From Legionella septentrionalis (GTDB lineage: Bacteria; Pseudomonadota; Gammaproteobacteria; Legionellales; Legionellaceae), in the NCBI RefSeq assembly GCF_003989745.1, contig NZ_RZGS01000005.1, forward strand, positions 1 through 64,000: 64,000 bases of DNA, read 5' to 3'. The translations under genes and the position numbers were made by a program. The notes under the pieces are model-generated. The model ran no database searches and had not been told where the DNA came from. It was given only the letters and a program-made list of their open reading frames with translations. Numbering within the stretch: the first letter of the stretch is position 1; every line of letters begins with the position of its first letter. Below, in pieces: positions 55,571-64,000 of the stretch.

Positions 55571-56314
55571 CTAATACATATGCAAACCACCGTTGATGCT
55601 TAAATTGGAACCTGTAATGTAAATGCTCCTATCATCAAGCAAAAAATCGACAGCCCAAGCGATTTCCTCGGGTTTTGCTAAGCGTTTGGCGGGAATTTGT
55701 TCCACTATTTTTTCAAGAATATCTTGGCGGATGCCTTCCATTAAGTGGGTATTCACATAGCCAGGCGACAGACTATTCACGGTAATATTTTTAGCCATTA
55801 ATTCTTGCGCCAAACTCTTGGTAAATCCGTATACTCCCGCTTTGGATGCCGCATAATTGGCTTGCGAAAATTGGCCGCGTTGTCCATTAACTGAAGAAAT
55901 ATTGACAATGCGCCCGCTTTCTTGTGCACGCATGTATTCAACCACATGCCGTGTCACATTAAACATCCCATCCAAATTTACACGTAACACATCGTCCCAT
56001 TGCTGCTTAGTCATTTTATGAAATACAGCGTCCCGCGTAATCCCTGCATTGTTAATCAATACATCGATCCGGCCAAATTGCGCTGCAATGGCTGCAATGA
56101 CTTCTCCACACTCTTCAAAATTTGTCACATCCATTTTACGGTAATGAACTTTGTGAAAACCTTGTTCATTTAAATTAGCCCGCCAATGCTCCCCCTCTTC
56201 CTGAGAAGCCACATCCAAAGCAACTACCGGGCCATAGGCTTTATTTAATTGTTTGGCGATAGCCGTAGCAATATCCCCCATACCACCCGTAATTAACACC
56301 ACTTTTTCAGTCAT
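55571..56314 (-). CDS. phaB: acetoacetyl-CoA reductase, copy 1
   Basis: 247 residues. Short-chain dehydrogenase: VLITGGMGDIATAIA nucleotide-binding Gly motif, NNAGITRDAVFHKM, catalytic Ser (NISSVNGQRGQFSQ) and YxxxK (YAASK). The GQFSQANYAASKAG stretch is typical of PhaB. It makes (R)-3-hydroxybutyryl-CoA for the synthase. ATG 56314 is preferred to 56338. Neighbours phaR and a second phaB form a likely operon. The nearby thiolase phaA is absent. Confidence 0.9.
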   Translation of the reverse strand: MTEKVVLITGGMGDIATAIAKQLNKAYGPVVALDVASQEEGEHWRANLNEQGFHKVHYRKMDVTNFEECGEVIAAIAAQFGRIDVLINNAGITRDAVFHKMTKQQWDDVLRVNLDGMFNVTRHVVEYMRAQESGRIVNISSVNGQRGQFSQANYAASKAGVYGFTKSLAQELMAKNITVNSLSPGYVNTHLMEGIRQDILEKIVEQIPAKRLAKPEEIAWAVDFLLDDRSIYITGSNLSINGGLHMY

Positions 56315-56361
56315 AATCTTCCTTAAAAGAGAGAGCATCTCGGCAACAGCTTATCCACAGA

Positions 56362-57102
56362 TTACATGTATTGACCGCCATTTACATCCAGATTGGCACC
56401 CGTAATAAAGCCGGATTCAGGATGCGCCAGAAATGCTACGGCGGCAGCTACTTCTTCTGTCCTGCCTAATCTGCCAACAGGAATTTGCGCAATAATGGAA
56501 CTTAAAATTTCAGGTTTCAGAGAAGATAGCATGGGGGTTTCAATATAACCGGGTGAAACGGTATTCACAGTAATACCCTTGCTTGCCACTTCCTGCGCCA
56601 AGCTCTTACTAAACCCAAATAAAGCCGCTTTGGTTGCAGCATAATTGCACTGCCCAAATTGTCCCTTGCGGCCGTTAATTGAGGAGATACTGATAATTCG
56701 TCCATAATTGTGCTCCAGCATGGCTGGCAATACATTTCTCGTCATGTTAAACGCACTGTTGAGATTGGCATCAATCACTTGCTGCCATTGTTGTTGCGTC
56801 ATCTTCTTAAAAGAAGTATCGCAGGTGATCCCTGCATTGTTGACCAAAACATCAATTTGGCCATAACGTTCCATGACAAGTGCGACCAGTTTTTCACAAT
56901 CGGAAAAATTAGCCAAATCAGCATAGAGAATGTCTATGTCAAAGCCTGCTTCTTTTTGAGTAACCTGCCAGCGCTTCGCTTCTTCATGATGCCCATTCTT
57001 AAAATAACAAGCGATAACTTGATAATTGGCTGCCAAACGCCGAGAGATGGCAGAACCAATCCCTCCCGTACCGCCAGTCACTATAGCAACACGTCGTTCC
57101 AT
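56362..57102 (-). CDS. phaB: acetoacetyl-CoA reductase, copy 2
   Basis: 246 residues. Short-chain dehydrogenase with VTGGTGGIGSAISRRL, NNAGITCDTSFKKM, the SSINGRKGQFGQCNYAATKAA active-site block (Ser, Tyr, Lys), and an ending like FITGANLDVNGGQYM, as in PhaB/FabG. It is closely similar to the copy at 55571 along its length, so a tandem duplication is likely. GGGAGG ribosome site before the ATG. The two may differ in cofactor or chain-length use. Confidence 0.9.
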   Translation of the reverse strand: MERRVAIVTGGTGGIGSAISRRLAANYQVIACYFKNGHHEEAKRWQVTQKEAGFDIDILYADLANFSDCEKLVALVMERYGQIDVLVNNAGITCDTSFKKMTQQQWQQVIDANLNSAFNMTRNVLPAMLEHNYGRIISISSINGRKGQFGQCNYAATKAALFGFSKSLAQEVASKGITVNTVSPGYIETPMLSSLKPEILSSIIAQIPVGRLGRTEEVAAAVAFLAHPESGFITGANLDVNGGQYM

Positions 57103-57214
57103 CCTTTACCTCCCTGTTGTTCCTGATGGATATTGTCCAAAAAAACAAAAATTTACTGCTGTCAAACAAACGAAAAACAATCCGAGCAAACAAGACTATA
57201 GTGCATAAACAAGG

Positions 57215-57245
57215 ATATTGCTGGCGGTTATACCGTCAGCAATAT
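57215..57245 (-). terminator. hairpin after the desaturase gene
   Basis: 13-bp stem ATATTGCTGGCGG/CCGTCAGCAATAT with one wobble and loop TTATA, 8 nt beyond the desaturase stop on the minus strand. On the plus strand TTTT follows, so it might also act on readthrough in that direction. Confidence 0.55.
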
Positions 57246-57252
57246 TTTCCTA

Positions 57253-58440
57253 TCAATGCGTGATTGCTTTCGGAACAAAACCTTTCAATTGTTGCGCAAA
57301 TTGACGAAGAACCTCTAATCCCGATTCTTCAGCTTGCTTGCACCATTGCTGTAATGATTCAATCAACTCTTTTTGCGATACAGCAGTTTTTGTCCAGACA
57401 TTTTGTAATGATAGGCGGTAATTATAAACCAGACGCAATTGCTCATATCGATTCAATAAAGCTTGCAAGCGAGAATGCGCCCGCGGAGATAATAATTCTT
57501 CCTGGCGGCGTAACAAACGCCCGGCGCGCTGGAATAAACGCTTGTCTACTTTATTTGCAACGTTATTGCGTTTCTCATGGCGGAGAATAGGACGCACTAC
57601 GTGCTTATAATAATAAGCCATGACTTGAAAACGGTTGGCTACCACCGCTTTAACCGTATCCAGATCGACATGCAGTTTCCCTTCCTGTCGCGCCAATTTT
57701 GGCGGTAATTTTTTAATTTTAGCCAAGCCGAAGAAAGCTAAAATACGGATGTATAACCAACCTATGTCAAACTCCCACCATTTCACGGAAAACTTAGCGG
57801 AAGAAGCAAACGTATGATGATTATTATGTAATTCTTCTCCACCTATCCAAAAACCCCAGGGAAATACATTGGTGGCGGCATCAGCACATTCAAAGTTGCG
57901 GTATCCCCAAAAATGCCCCACGCCATTGACCACTCCCGCAGCCCAGAGAGGAATCCAGATCATTTGCATAGCCCAAATGGTTATTCCCGGGATACCAAAT
58001 AACAAAATATCCAATAAAAACATCAGGAAAATGCCTTTACCGGAATGGCGGGCATAAAGATTGCGCTCAATCCAATCGGTAGGCGTGCCATGGGAATATT
58101 TAGCGATCATCGCTTTATCTTTTGTCGCTTCGCGATAAAGCTCAGCGCCTTGCCAAAAAACTTTCTTTAAACCCAAAACTTGAGGGCTGTGCGGATCGCC
58201 TGCAATATCGGTCGTCGCGTGGTGTTTTCTATGGATGGCGACCCATTCTCCGGTTACCATACCGGTAGTAAGCCACAACCAAAAACGAAAAAAATGACTC
58301 ACGATGGGATGTAAAGTCAACGCTCGATGCGTTTGACAACGATGTAAGTACAAGGTCACCGACGCGATGGTAATTTGGGTGAGAATGAGTGCGGCGATTA
58401 CGTATCCCCAAAACGAGAGATTTAAAATACCAAAAAGCAT
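57253..58440 (-). CDS. acyl-CoA / acyl-lipid delta-9 fatty acid desaturase
   Basis: 395 residues. Four hydrophobic helices and three histidine boxes: HRCQTHR (first), HRKHH (second), and HNNHH (third), which hold the di-iron centre of membrane desaturases. It introduces a double bond into long-chain acyl groups. A helical, Arg/Gln-rich tail of about 110 residues follows the usual end. TTG 58455 would add 5 residues; AGGAG lies 5 nt before ATG 58440. Confidence 0.92.
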   Translation of the reverse strand: MLFGILNLSFWGYVIAALILTQITIASVTLYLHRCQTHRALTLHPIVSHFFRFWLWLTTGMVTGEWVAIHRKHHATTDIAGDPHSPQVLGLKKVFWQGAELYREATKDKAMIAKYSHGTPTDWIERNLYARHSGKGIFLMFLLDILLFGIPGITIWAMQMIWIPLWAAGVVNGVGHFWGYRNFECADAATNVFPWGFWIGGEELHNNHHTFASSAKFSVKWWEFDIGWLYIRILAFFGLAKIKKLPPKLARQEGKLHVDLDTVKAVVANRFQVMAYYYKHVVRPILRHEKRNNVANKVDKRLFQRAGRLLRRQEELLSPRAHSRLQALLNRYEQLRLVYNYRLSLQNVWTKTAVSQKELIESLQQWCKQAEESGLEVLRQFAQQLKGFVPKAITH

Positions 58441-58615
58441 AGGAACTCCTAGCAAAAATAAAATGCAACAATTGCAATGGCCTGTTATAGGGCCATCACA
58501 ACATTATATCATATTTTAAACAATCAGCGTTGCATCCAGGCTAAATGTGGACGATAATTTTTTATAGACATACAAAAATTGCAAAGCATCCTCTTTGTAA
58601 CGTTAAGGTTCTAGT

Positions 58616-58855
58616 ATGAATAAAAAAGTCCAGAAAGCGTTGGAGCAATTACTCCCATTCATATTATTGGGAATGGCAATTGCGTTTGCCGTTGGTGTAC
58701 TCATTATGTTTTCCTATGTATTAATCTGGGGAATTTTAATTGGCACCGTGATTTGGGCAGCGGTTTTGCTAAAAAATTATTTTTTCCCAAAGAAAACACC
58801 CATCACGACAAAACCTCAGGGAAGAATTATTGAACACGAACACGATAACCATTGA
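58616..58855 (+). CDS. small membrane protein (79 aa), unknown
   Basis: 79 residues. Two closely spaced hydrophobic helices (about 14-34 and 36-53), a basic loop, then a His/Glu-rich tail (EHEHDNH). It begins 7 nt upstream of mutM in the same direction and is probably co-transcribed with it. I recognise no family. The start has only a weak ribosome site (AACGTTAAGG upstream). Confidence 0.65.
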   Translation: MNKKVQKALEQLLPFILLGMAIAFAVGVLIMFSYVLIWGILIGTVIWAAVLLKNYFFPKKTPITTKPQGRIIEHEHDNH

Positions 58856-58862
58856 GAAATAA

Positions 58863-59705
58863 ATGCCAGAATTACCTGAAGTTGAAACCGTTAAGCGTGG
58901 AGTCCAACCTTTTCTTTTAAACCAAACTATAAAGCGCATTGAAGTGCGTCAACCCAAACTCCGTTTTCCAGTAGCCGATAATATGAATTGCTTATGTGAG
59001 GGCAAACAAATCATTGGGATTTCCCGACGTGCCAAATACTTAATTTTGCAATTATCGCAAGGCTTCTTGTTGCTTCATTTGGGCATGTCCGGCCATTTGC
59101 GCCCTGTGCAGGAAACAACCATGCCGGGGAAACACGATCACATTGATTTAATCCTGACAAATGGTTTAGCACTGCGTTACAATGATCCACGCCGTTTCGG
59201 TTTCTGGATATATATAGCAACCAATCCAGCACAGCATAAATTGCTTGCCCATTTGGGTCCGGAACCTTTATCCATAGATTTTAACGAAGAATATTTATTT
59301 AACCGCGCTAAAAATAAAACTCAATCGATTAAAGCATTCATCATGAGTAATGAAACCGTGGTGGGCGTTGGCAATATTTATGCTACGGAAAGCTTGTTTC
59401 TTGCAGGCATTCATCCAAAAATCGCCACAGGCTCCTTAAGTAAGTCACAATTTTTCCATTTGTGCGGCCATATCAAATCCACGCTTGCACAAGCCATTCA
59501 ACAAGGGGGCACGACCTTGCGCGATTTTTATTCTTTTGAGGGTAAACCAGGTTATTTTGCCACCATCCTTAAAGTATATGGCCGGGCAGGCAAACCATGT
59601 GCCACCTGCAACACATTAATCCAATCCATCACCATAGCCGGGCGGAGTTCTGCCTTTTGCCCGCAGTGTCAGCCGGATGAGAAAAGCTCTGTGCAAGCAT
59701 GCTGA
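58863..59705 (+). CDS. mutM: formamidopyrimidine-DNA glycosylase
   Basis: 280 residues. Starts MPELPEVETVKRGV, whose N-terminal Pro is the catalytic nucleophile after Met removal, with Glu3. It ends in a Cys4 zinc finger (CATC...CPQC). It excises oxidised purines such as 8-oxoguanine. The strong start motif settles the position. plsC follows 43 nt after its stop. Confidence 0.97.
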   Translation: MPELPEVETVKRGVQPFLLNQTIKRIEVRQPKLRFPVADNMNCLCEGKQIIGISRRAKYLILQLSQGFLLLHLGMSGHLRPVQETTMPGKHDHIDLILTNGLALRYNDPRRFGFWIYIATNPAQHKLLAHLGPEPLSIDFNEEYLFNRAKNKTQSIKAFIMSNETVVGVGNIYATESLFLAGIHPKIATGSLSKSQFFHLCGHIKSTLAQAIQQGGTTLRDFYSFEGKPGYFATILKVYGRAGKPCATCNTLIQSITIAGRSSAFCPQCQPDEKSSVQAC

Positions 59706-59748
59706 CTTCCTTTATCATCAAGCCCCTGATTAATCTTTTGGGTGTATT

Positions 59749-60486
59749 ATGAAAGCCAGTAAATTACGTACCGTCTGGATTATGGTATTGTCCGCCCTCT
59801 ACACAGCAAATGCGTGCGCGCAAGCCATTAGCAAACGTTTAATGGGTACTATCAATCGCCAATGGGTTGATGAAACCATGAGGATTTGGGTAGACCGGAT
59901 TTTAAATGCCGTTGGCGTTCGTTATAAAGTCATTAATCCGCATCAAGTAGAGCCTGAGCCTGGCATTCCAACCATTATTATGTGTAACCACAGCAGCCTT
60001 TATGATATTCCACTGAGCTTGAAAGCATTCCCACGCCATTCCATACGCATGCTAGCTAAAAAAGAATTGGCAAAAATCCCCCTCATGGGCAAAGGGATGC
60101 AGGCATCTGAATTTCCATTCATTGATCGTAAAAACAGGCACCAAGCCATTAAAGACTTAGAATTCGTGCACCAACTACTGGAAAGTGGCATCGTGATGTG
60201 GATAGCGCCTGAAGGAACACGCTCAAAAGACGGTAAGCTTGGCCCTTTTAAAAAAGGAGGCTTTATTACCGCCATCCAAGCTAAAGCCACTATTATACCG
60301 ATTGGAATTCGTGGCGCTTACGATATCTTACCCGCACGTACCTATCAATTTAATATAAACCAAGATGCTGAAATTCATATAGGTAAACCCATTGATGCAG
60401 CACAATATACTTTGGAGAATAAAGAAGAATTAATCGAAAAGGTACACCAGGTAATGGAGCAATTAACCGGTGCAGCTGACAAATAA
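59749..60486 (+). CDS. plsC: 1-acyl-sn-glycerol-3-phosphate acyltransferase
   Basis: 245 residues. N-terminal hydrophobic helix, then the acyltransferase motifs NHSSLYD (His81, Asp86) and PEGTRS (154-159), with FPFIDRKNR between. It makes phosphatidate from lysophosphatidate at the inner membrane. Its stop lies 4 nt from the convergent ggt stop. Confidence 0.93.
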   Translation: MKASKLRTVWIMVLSALYTANACAQAISKRLMGTINRQWVDETMRIWVDRILNAVGVRYKVINPHQVEPEPGIPTIIMCNHSSLYDIPLSLKAFPRHSIRMLAKKELAKIPLMGKGMQASEFPFIDRKNRHQAIKDLEFVHQLLESGIVMWIAPEGTRSKDGKLGPFKKGGFITAIQAKATIIPIGIRGAYDILPARTYQFNINQDAEIHIGKPIDAAQYTLENKEELIEKVHQVMEQLTGAADK

Positions 60487-60490
60487 ATTT

Positions 60491-62224
60491 TTAATGCCCA
60501 ACACCATAATTGTTCTTATTTTCATTCATCACAATGGCGGCAAGGCCAATATGTCTTGGATCAGAAGCCGCAGCGATGAATTGCGTACCCATATCCCAGG
60601 ATATTGCCTGCATATCACCAAAATACTGCGGTAATTCAAGCAAATTATATCCCATTTGTATGAGTTGCTTGCGCATCTTGGCAGAGAATGTATCAGGTTC
60701 AAATACCAATTGATCGGGCACATATTGGTGATGGAAACGCATTTTTGAAACCATGGTGATTGCCCCGAATGAGTCATGGAAAGCCAGTGCCGCAAGTAAA
60801 ATCATGGTTGGAATCCTACTGCCGCCAGGAGTACCCAAAATTGCTATGCGATCAGGCATTTCCAGGAAAGTAGGCGTCATGCTGGACAAAGGCCGCTTGC
60901 CAGGCTCAATAGAGTTTTTTTCGTTCCCAATTAACCCAAACACGTTGCGGGCATTGGGTTTAACTGCAAAATCATCCATTTCATCGTTTAACAATACCCC
61001 TGTGCCTGCGGCAACTATGCTTGAGCCAAAAATAAAATTAACCGTTAACGTAGCCGCCACCCGGTTTCCTTCCTGATCAAGGATGGAAAAATGCGTGGTA
61101 TTGGGTTTAGGATTGGTCGGTATATTACTGGCTGGTAAAGATGAGCTTGGTATTGCCGCATCAGCCTTAATGAGTGAGCGCAAAAATTTTGCATTGTCAG
61201 CGGATAATAATTGTTGGACTGGTATGGAAGAAAAATCTGCGTCACCTAAATGCGTGGCACGCTGCCAATAGGCAAGCCGCATGGCTTCTACTATATAATG
61301 AATGCGCTGCACTTTGGTATAAGTTCCCAAAGGATAAACCTTAAGGATATTTAGCATGGTTAGCAAACCTATGCCGCCTGCAGAAGGTAAGGGTGCTGTC
61401 ACGATATGCATGTTGTGATAATTGCCTTCTAGTGGCTCGCGCACCTTAACCCGATAAGAGGCCAAATCATCCAAGGTCCAAATGCCACCAAAAGAATTGA
61501 CGCCAGTCACCAATTGTTCAGCTACCTTGCCGCGATAAAACCCATCATGTCCTTTACTGGCCAACAAACGCAACGTATGCGCCAAATCCCGCTGTATTAA
61601 ACGTGCTCCTATCGGGTAAGGCTTGCCGTTTTGTAAAAAAACTTGGGCCGATGCGGGAAACCGTAATAATTGTTGCCTTCTATCCCCCATGGTCGAAAAC
61701 GAATGAAATAAAGGATCCACGGGAAACCCTTCTTCCGCAAGATGAATGGCAGGCGCCAAAGAATCACGCAAGGGTAAGCGGCCGAAATGCTTGGCAATGA
61801 ACACTAAAGCAGCAGGTTCACCAGGAATAGCGGCCGCCAACCCGCCATTCAGAGATAAATCGGTGACAGGATTTCCATCCTTGTCCAGGAACATGTCTCT
61901 TGTCGCAGCTTTAGGGGCAACTTCGCGGCCATCGATGAATAGATTTTTATGCTGTTTGGCGTCATGCAACAACCAAAACCCGCCACCGCCCAATCCTGAA
62001 TGATAAGGAGCAACAACCGCAAGAACTGCGCTGACGGCCACAGCCGCATCGAAAGCATTTCCGCCCTTGGCCAAAATCTCAAGGCCTGCGTTGGTAGCCA
62101 GAGGATGAGCGCTGGCTACTGCATACCCTGACGGTTTAACGGGTTCGGCATGCAGCAGACTTATAAAATAAACAAAAAAGCATAAAGCTGCAGCCAATTG
62201 TTTTATACGATATATTGTTATCAT
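60491..62224 (-). CDS. ggt: gamma-glutamyltranspeptidase
   Basis: 577 residues. Signal peptide ([26 protein letters not shown]). The large subunit has the substrate-binding [10 protein letters not shown] and the oxyanion-type SSAG... regions. Autoprocessing would occur before Thr376 in NTTHFS, and the small subunit has the [11 protein letters not shown] motif. It cleaves glutathione and gamma-glutamyl amides in the periplasm. Its ATG overlaps the coaD stop (ATGA), so the pair is coupled. Confidence 0.97.
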   Translation of the reverse strand: MITIYRIKQLAAALCFFVYFISLLHAEPVKPSGYAVASAHPLATNAGLEILAKGGNAFDAAVAVSAVLAVVAPYHSGLGGGGFWLLHDAKQHKNLFIDGREVAPKAATRDMFLDKDGNPVTDLSLNGGLAAAIPGEPAALVFIAKHFGRLPLRDSLAPAIHLAEEGFPVDPLFHSFSTMGDRRQQLLRFPASAQVFLQNGKPYPIGARLIQRDLAHTLRLLASKGHDGFYRGKVAEQLVTGVNSFGGIWTLDDLASYRVKVREPLEGNYHNMHIVTAPLPSAGGIGLLTMLNILKVYPLGTYTKVQRIHYIVEAMRLAYWQRATHLGDADFSSIPVQQLLSADNAKFLRSLIKADAAIPSSSLPASNIPTNPKPNTTHFSILDQEGNRVAATLTVNFIFGSSIVAAGTGVLLNDEMDDFAVKPNARNVFGLIGNEKNSIEPGKRPLSSMTPTFLEMPDRIAILGTPGGSRIPTMILLAALAFHDSFGAITMVSKMRFHHQYVPDQLVFEPDTFSAKMRKQLIQMGYNLLELPQYFGDMQAISWDMGTQFIAAASDPRHIGLAAIVMNENKNNYGVGH

Positions 62225-62706
62225 GTTGTTTTATCAATTGCGCCTAACGCTTCTACTACGACTTGCGGCACAAATTTTGAGATATCCCCGCCTAAAGAAG
62301 CAATTTCCCTTACCAAGCTTGAGGAAATAAACATATGCTCCTCAGAAGGGGTAAGGAAAAGGGTTTCAACCTGTTTGGACAACTTGCGGTTCATACCTGC
62401 TAATTGGAACTCATATTCGAAATCGGAAACCGCTCTTAGCCCTCGCAAAATTACTTTGGCATTTTGCTCATGAACAAAATGAATCAGTAAATTATCAAAC
62501 CCCATGACTTGAACGCCCGGTATGTCTCCTATGGCTCTTCGTATCAAATCTATGCGGGTTTGCAAAGGGAAAAACGGTTGCTTAACGCGGTTACTTGCTA
62601 CCGCTACAATTACTTCAGGGAAAATTTTGGCAGCTCTTGTAATAATATCCAGATGCCCATTCGTTACGGGATCAAACGTGCCTGGGTAAATTGCTTTATC
62701 TTGCAT
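62221..62706 (-). CDS. coaD: phosphopantetheine adenylyltransferase
   Basis: 161 residues. [19 protein letters not shown] carries the nucleotidyltransferase HxGH-type signature, and [10 protein letters not shown] the second ATP motif. It makes dephospho-CoA. GTG/ATG overlap with ggt downstream. Full length and normal. Confidence 0.98.
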   Translation of the reverse strand: MQDKAIYPGTFDPVTNGHLDIITRAAKIFPEVIVAVASNRVKQPFFPLQTRIDLIRRAIGDIPGVQVMGFDNLLIHFVHEQNAKVILRGLRAVSDFEYEFQLAGMNRKLSKQVETLFLTPSEEHMFISSSLVREIASLGGDISKFVPQVVVEALGAIDKTT

Positions 62707-62852
62707 AAGAGGTACTGATTAATTGCATATTTCGGGAGTCTAGCGTATTGTTAAACGAAAAACTATTGCTATACGTACAGCAAGCCAATACTTCAAGACG
62801 TTGCTTATAAACTTTATCATCTGCAGTTTTACCTATAACATGGAGTTAAATA

Positions 62853-63461
62853 ATGCACATGAATGCCCTTAAACGCACTTGTATTTTTTCCATTGCCCTT
62901 CTTAGCGCTTGCGCCCCGCCCAAACCGGCAGAAGAACCACCGGTTAATGTCACCATGCCTGTGGCGGAACGGAAAACGCAAACGGATACTGTTTCCTCAT
63001 GGGTTATTTCAGGCGCTATGGCTGCTAAAAACAAAAATAAAGCCTGGAGTGCCTCTTTAAACTGGCGTCAGCAAGGGATGAATAAATATCAAATACGTTT
63101 ATTCGGTCCTTTAGGTGGCGGTACCGTCATTATTGAAAAAGAGGGCGGCGCCATCACCTACAAGGATGGTCCAAAAACCATCACATCACAAAATGCCGAT
63201 GATTTACTGCAGCAACAGACCGGGATCCGTTTGCCTGTAAATAATTTATATTATTGGGTTCGTGGCCTCCCTGCTCCAGGCCCAGTACAAGCCAGCAAAT
63301 ATGATGAATACAATCATTTGATTTCTTTACAGCAAGCAGGCTATCACATCAATTATGAGAGTTACACTTCTGTTAATAAAATCGACTTGCCCAGTAAGAT
63401 ACGCCTGCAAGGAAACGGAGTATCTATTAAATTAATCATCAAGCAATGGTCTGTTGGGTAA
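62853..63461 (+). CDS. lolB: outer-membrane lipoprotein receptor LolB
   Basis: 202 residues. Lipoprotein signal with lipobox LSAC (Cys20 or so). Mature domain: WVISGAMAAKNKNKAWSASLNWRQQ, FGPLGGGTVIIEKE, and a C-terminal SKIRLQGNGVSIKLIIKQWSV strand, the LolB fold. It inserts lipoproteins into the outer membrane. GGAG lies 7 nt before the ATG. In many gammaproteobacteria ispE follows; here tRNA-Gln and prs come next. Confidence 0.93.
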   Translation: MHMNALKRTCIFSIALLSACAPPKPAEEPPVNVTMPVAERKTQTDTVSSWVISGAMAAKNKNKAWSASLNWRQQGMNKYQIRLFGPLGGGTVIIEKEGGAITYKDGPKTITSQNADDLLQQQTGIRLPVNNLYYWVRGLPAPGPVQASKYDEYNHLISLQQAGYHINYESYTSVNKIDLPSKIRLQGNGVSIKLIIKQWSVG

Positions 63462-63473
63462 CCTGGTGTTTCT

Positions 63474-63498
63474 GCGGCTAGGCTCAAAGCCCAGCCGC
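63474..63498 (+). terminator. hairpin after lolB
   Basis: GCGGCTAGGCT/AGCCCAGCCGC, 11-bp stem with one mismatch and a CAA loop, 12 nt after the lolB stop. GC-rich but without a T-run. Confidence 0.4.
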
Positions 63499-63753
63499 GA
63501 TGCGGTTAACGAGTCCGTGAAAATGTCTAATTGGCATCTATGGCAAAGCCCAAGTAACGAGTTGAATAATATTAGTTTCAAACTATACTTTACTCACTGA
63601 AAAATGGATTTAACAAATAAGAGCGGGCAGATATTTTTCTCTTATTTTTTAATTTGCTGCATTGACAAGCTTCTTAAATAACTGCAAAATACGCACCAGT
63701 TCGCAGCGAGATGCCGCGTTCGATCAAGGATTTATTAGGAATCTACAACTTAT

Positions 63754-63828
63754 TGGGGTGTCGCCAAGCGGTAAGGCACAGGGTTTTGATCCCTGCATAC
63801 CTAGGTTCGAATCCTAGCACCCCAGCCA
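63754..63828 (+). tRNA. tRNA-Gln(TTG)
   Basis: Acceptor arm TGGGGTG/CACCCCA, anticodon stem CAGGG/CCCTG around a loop with anticodon TTG, T arm with GGTTCGAATCC, encoded CCA at 63826-63828. The usual tRNA-Gln next to prs. Confidence 0.95.
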
Positions 63829-63974
63829 CGCTCTTGTTGATTCAAGTAAACAGACGGCAGAAGATACCCGGGAAGGATGCGTTCACCGGACCGCTAAAAT
63901 AATAATAATATCTTTCTGGCTGTCTTCTGCTATGTGTTTATGCTAGCCGATTCACTAATCGAAGGTTTATACAC

Positions 63975-64000
63975 ATGTCAACAATGATGATTTTTGCTGG
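63975..64000 (+). CDS. prs: ribose-phosphate pyrophosphokinase, 5' end only
   Basis: The last 26 nt begin ATG after GAAGG and read MSTMMIFA. This matches the N-terminus of bacterial Prs (compare MPDMKLFAGNA), and position after tRNA-Gln supports it. The gene runs off the window. Confidence 0.7.

Noticed and set aside
1-64000. CRISPR arrays, rRNA genes, riboswitches
   Set aside because: No regular spaced repeats, no rRNA segments and no recognisable riboswitch core were seen by eye.

Overview
The window looks like a chromosomal segment of a gammaproteobacterium of the order Legionellales (Legionella, Coxiella or Aquicella type). The evidence is a combination of traits: a full polyhydroxyalkanoate (PHA) storage set, SMC rather than MukB together with ZipA, lolB next to tRNA-Gln and prs without ispE between them, several c-di-GMP-type proteins, and two large proteins shaped like Dot/Icm effectors (an enzyme-like N-terminus, a linker or coiled coil, and hydrophobic segments at the C-terminus). 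The base composition is moderately AT-rich by eye. I cannot name the species.

Layout. 0-0.65 kb: remnant of an IS3-type transposase and a small orphan reading frame beside the 3' end of a tRNA-Pro gene, probably an old integration site. 0.7-9.3 kb: a glutaryl-CoA dehydrogenase / fused E1 dehydrogenase operon, a small lipoprotein, a D-Ala-D-Ala dipeptidase, two tiny membrane proteins, a degenerate GGDEF-EAL protein, a TauE/SafE permease and a cold-shock protein. 9.3-14.2 kb (minus): LysM protein, dprA, smg, then topA. 14.3-18.6 kb (plus): def-fmt-rsmB-CPBP protease-parB, mostly chained by 4-nt start/stop overlaps. 18.7-33 kb: PBP4 (dacB), an OTU-like candidate effector, cbpA-cbpM, a PHA synthase, an intact-motif GGDEF-EAL protein, a GT87 mannosyltransferase, a 1000-residue hydrolase/coiled-coil candidate effector and a stand-alone receiver protein. 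33-36 kb: APH-type kinase, bPH2 membrane protein, dciA, lpxC.

36-53 kb is a division and cell wall cluster read on the minus strand: smc, zipA, a DUF167 gene, murF, mraY, murD, ftsW, murC, murB, ddl, ftsQ, ftsA, ftsZ (terminator), lpxC. murG is not in its usual place between ftsW and murC, and nothing of mraZ-mraW-ftsL-ftsI-murE lies upstream of murF. 53-57 kb is a PHA locus: a second synthase, a phasin, phaR and two adjacent acetoacetyl-CoA reductases. 57-64 kb holds a fatty acid desaturase, a small membrane protein, mutM, plsC, ggt, coaD, lolB, tRNA-Gln(TTG) and the first codons of prs.

Most genes are housekeeping: envelope synthesis, division, translation-end processing and carbon storage. 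The accessory interest lies in the 20-33 kb stretch, where the two candidate secreted proteins sit among signalling proteins, and in several short genes that ordinary length cut-offs miss (4759-4926, 5782-5937, 5937-6086). All function calls rest on reading the sequence; no database search was run.
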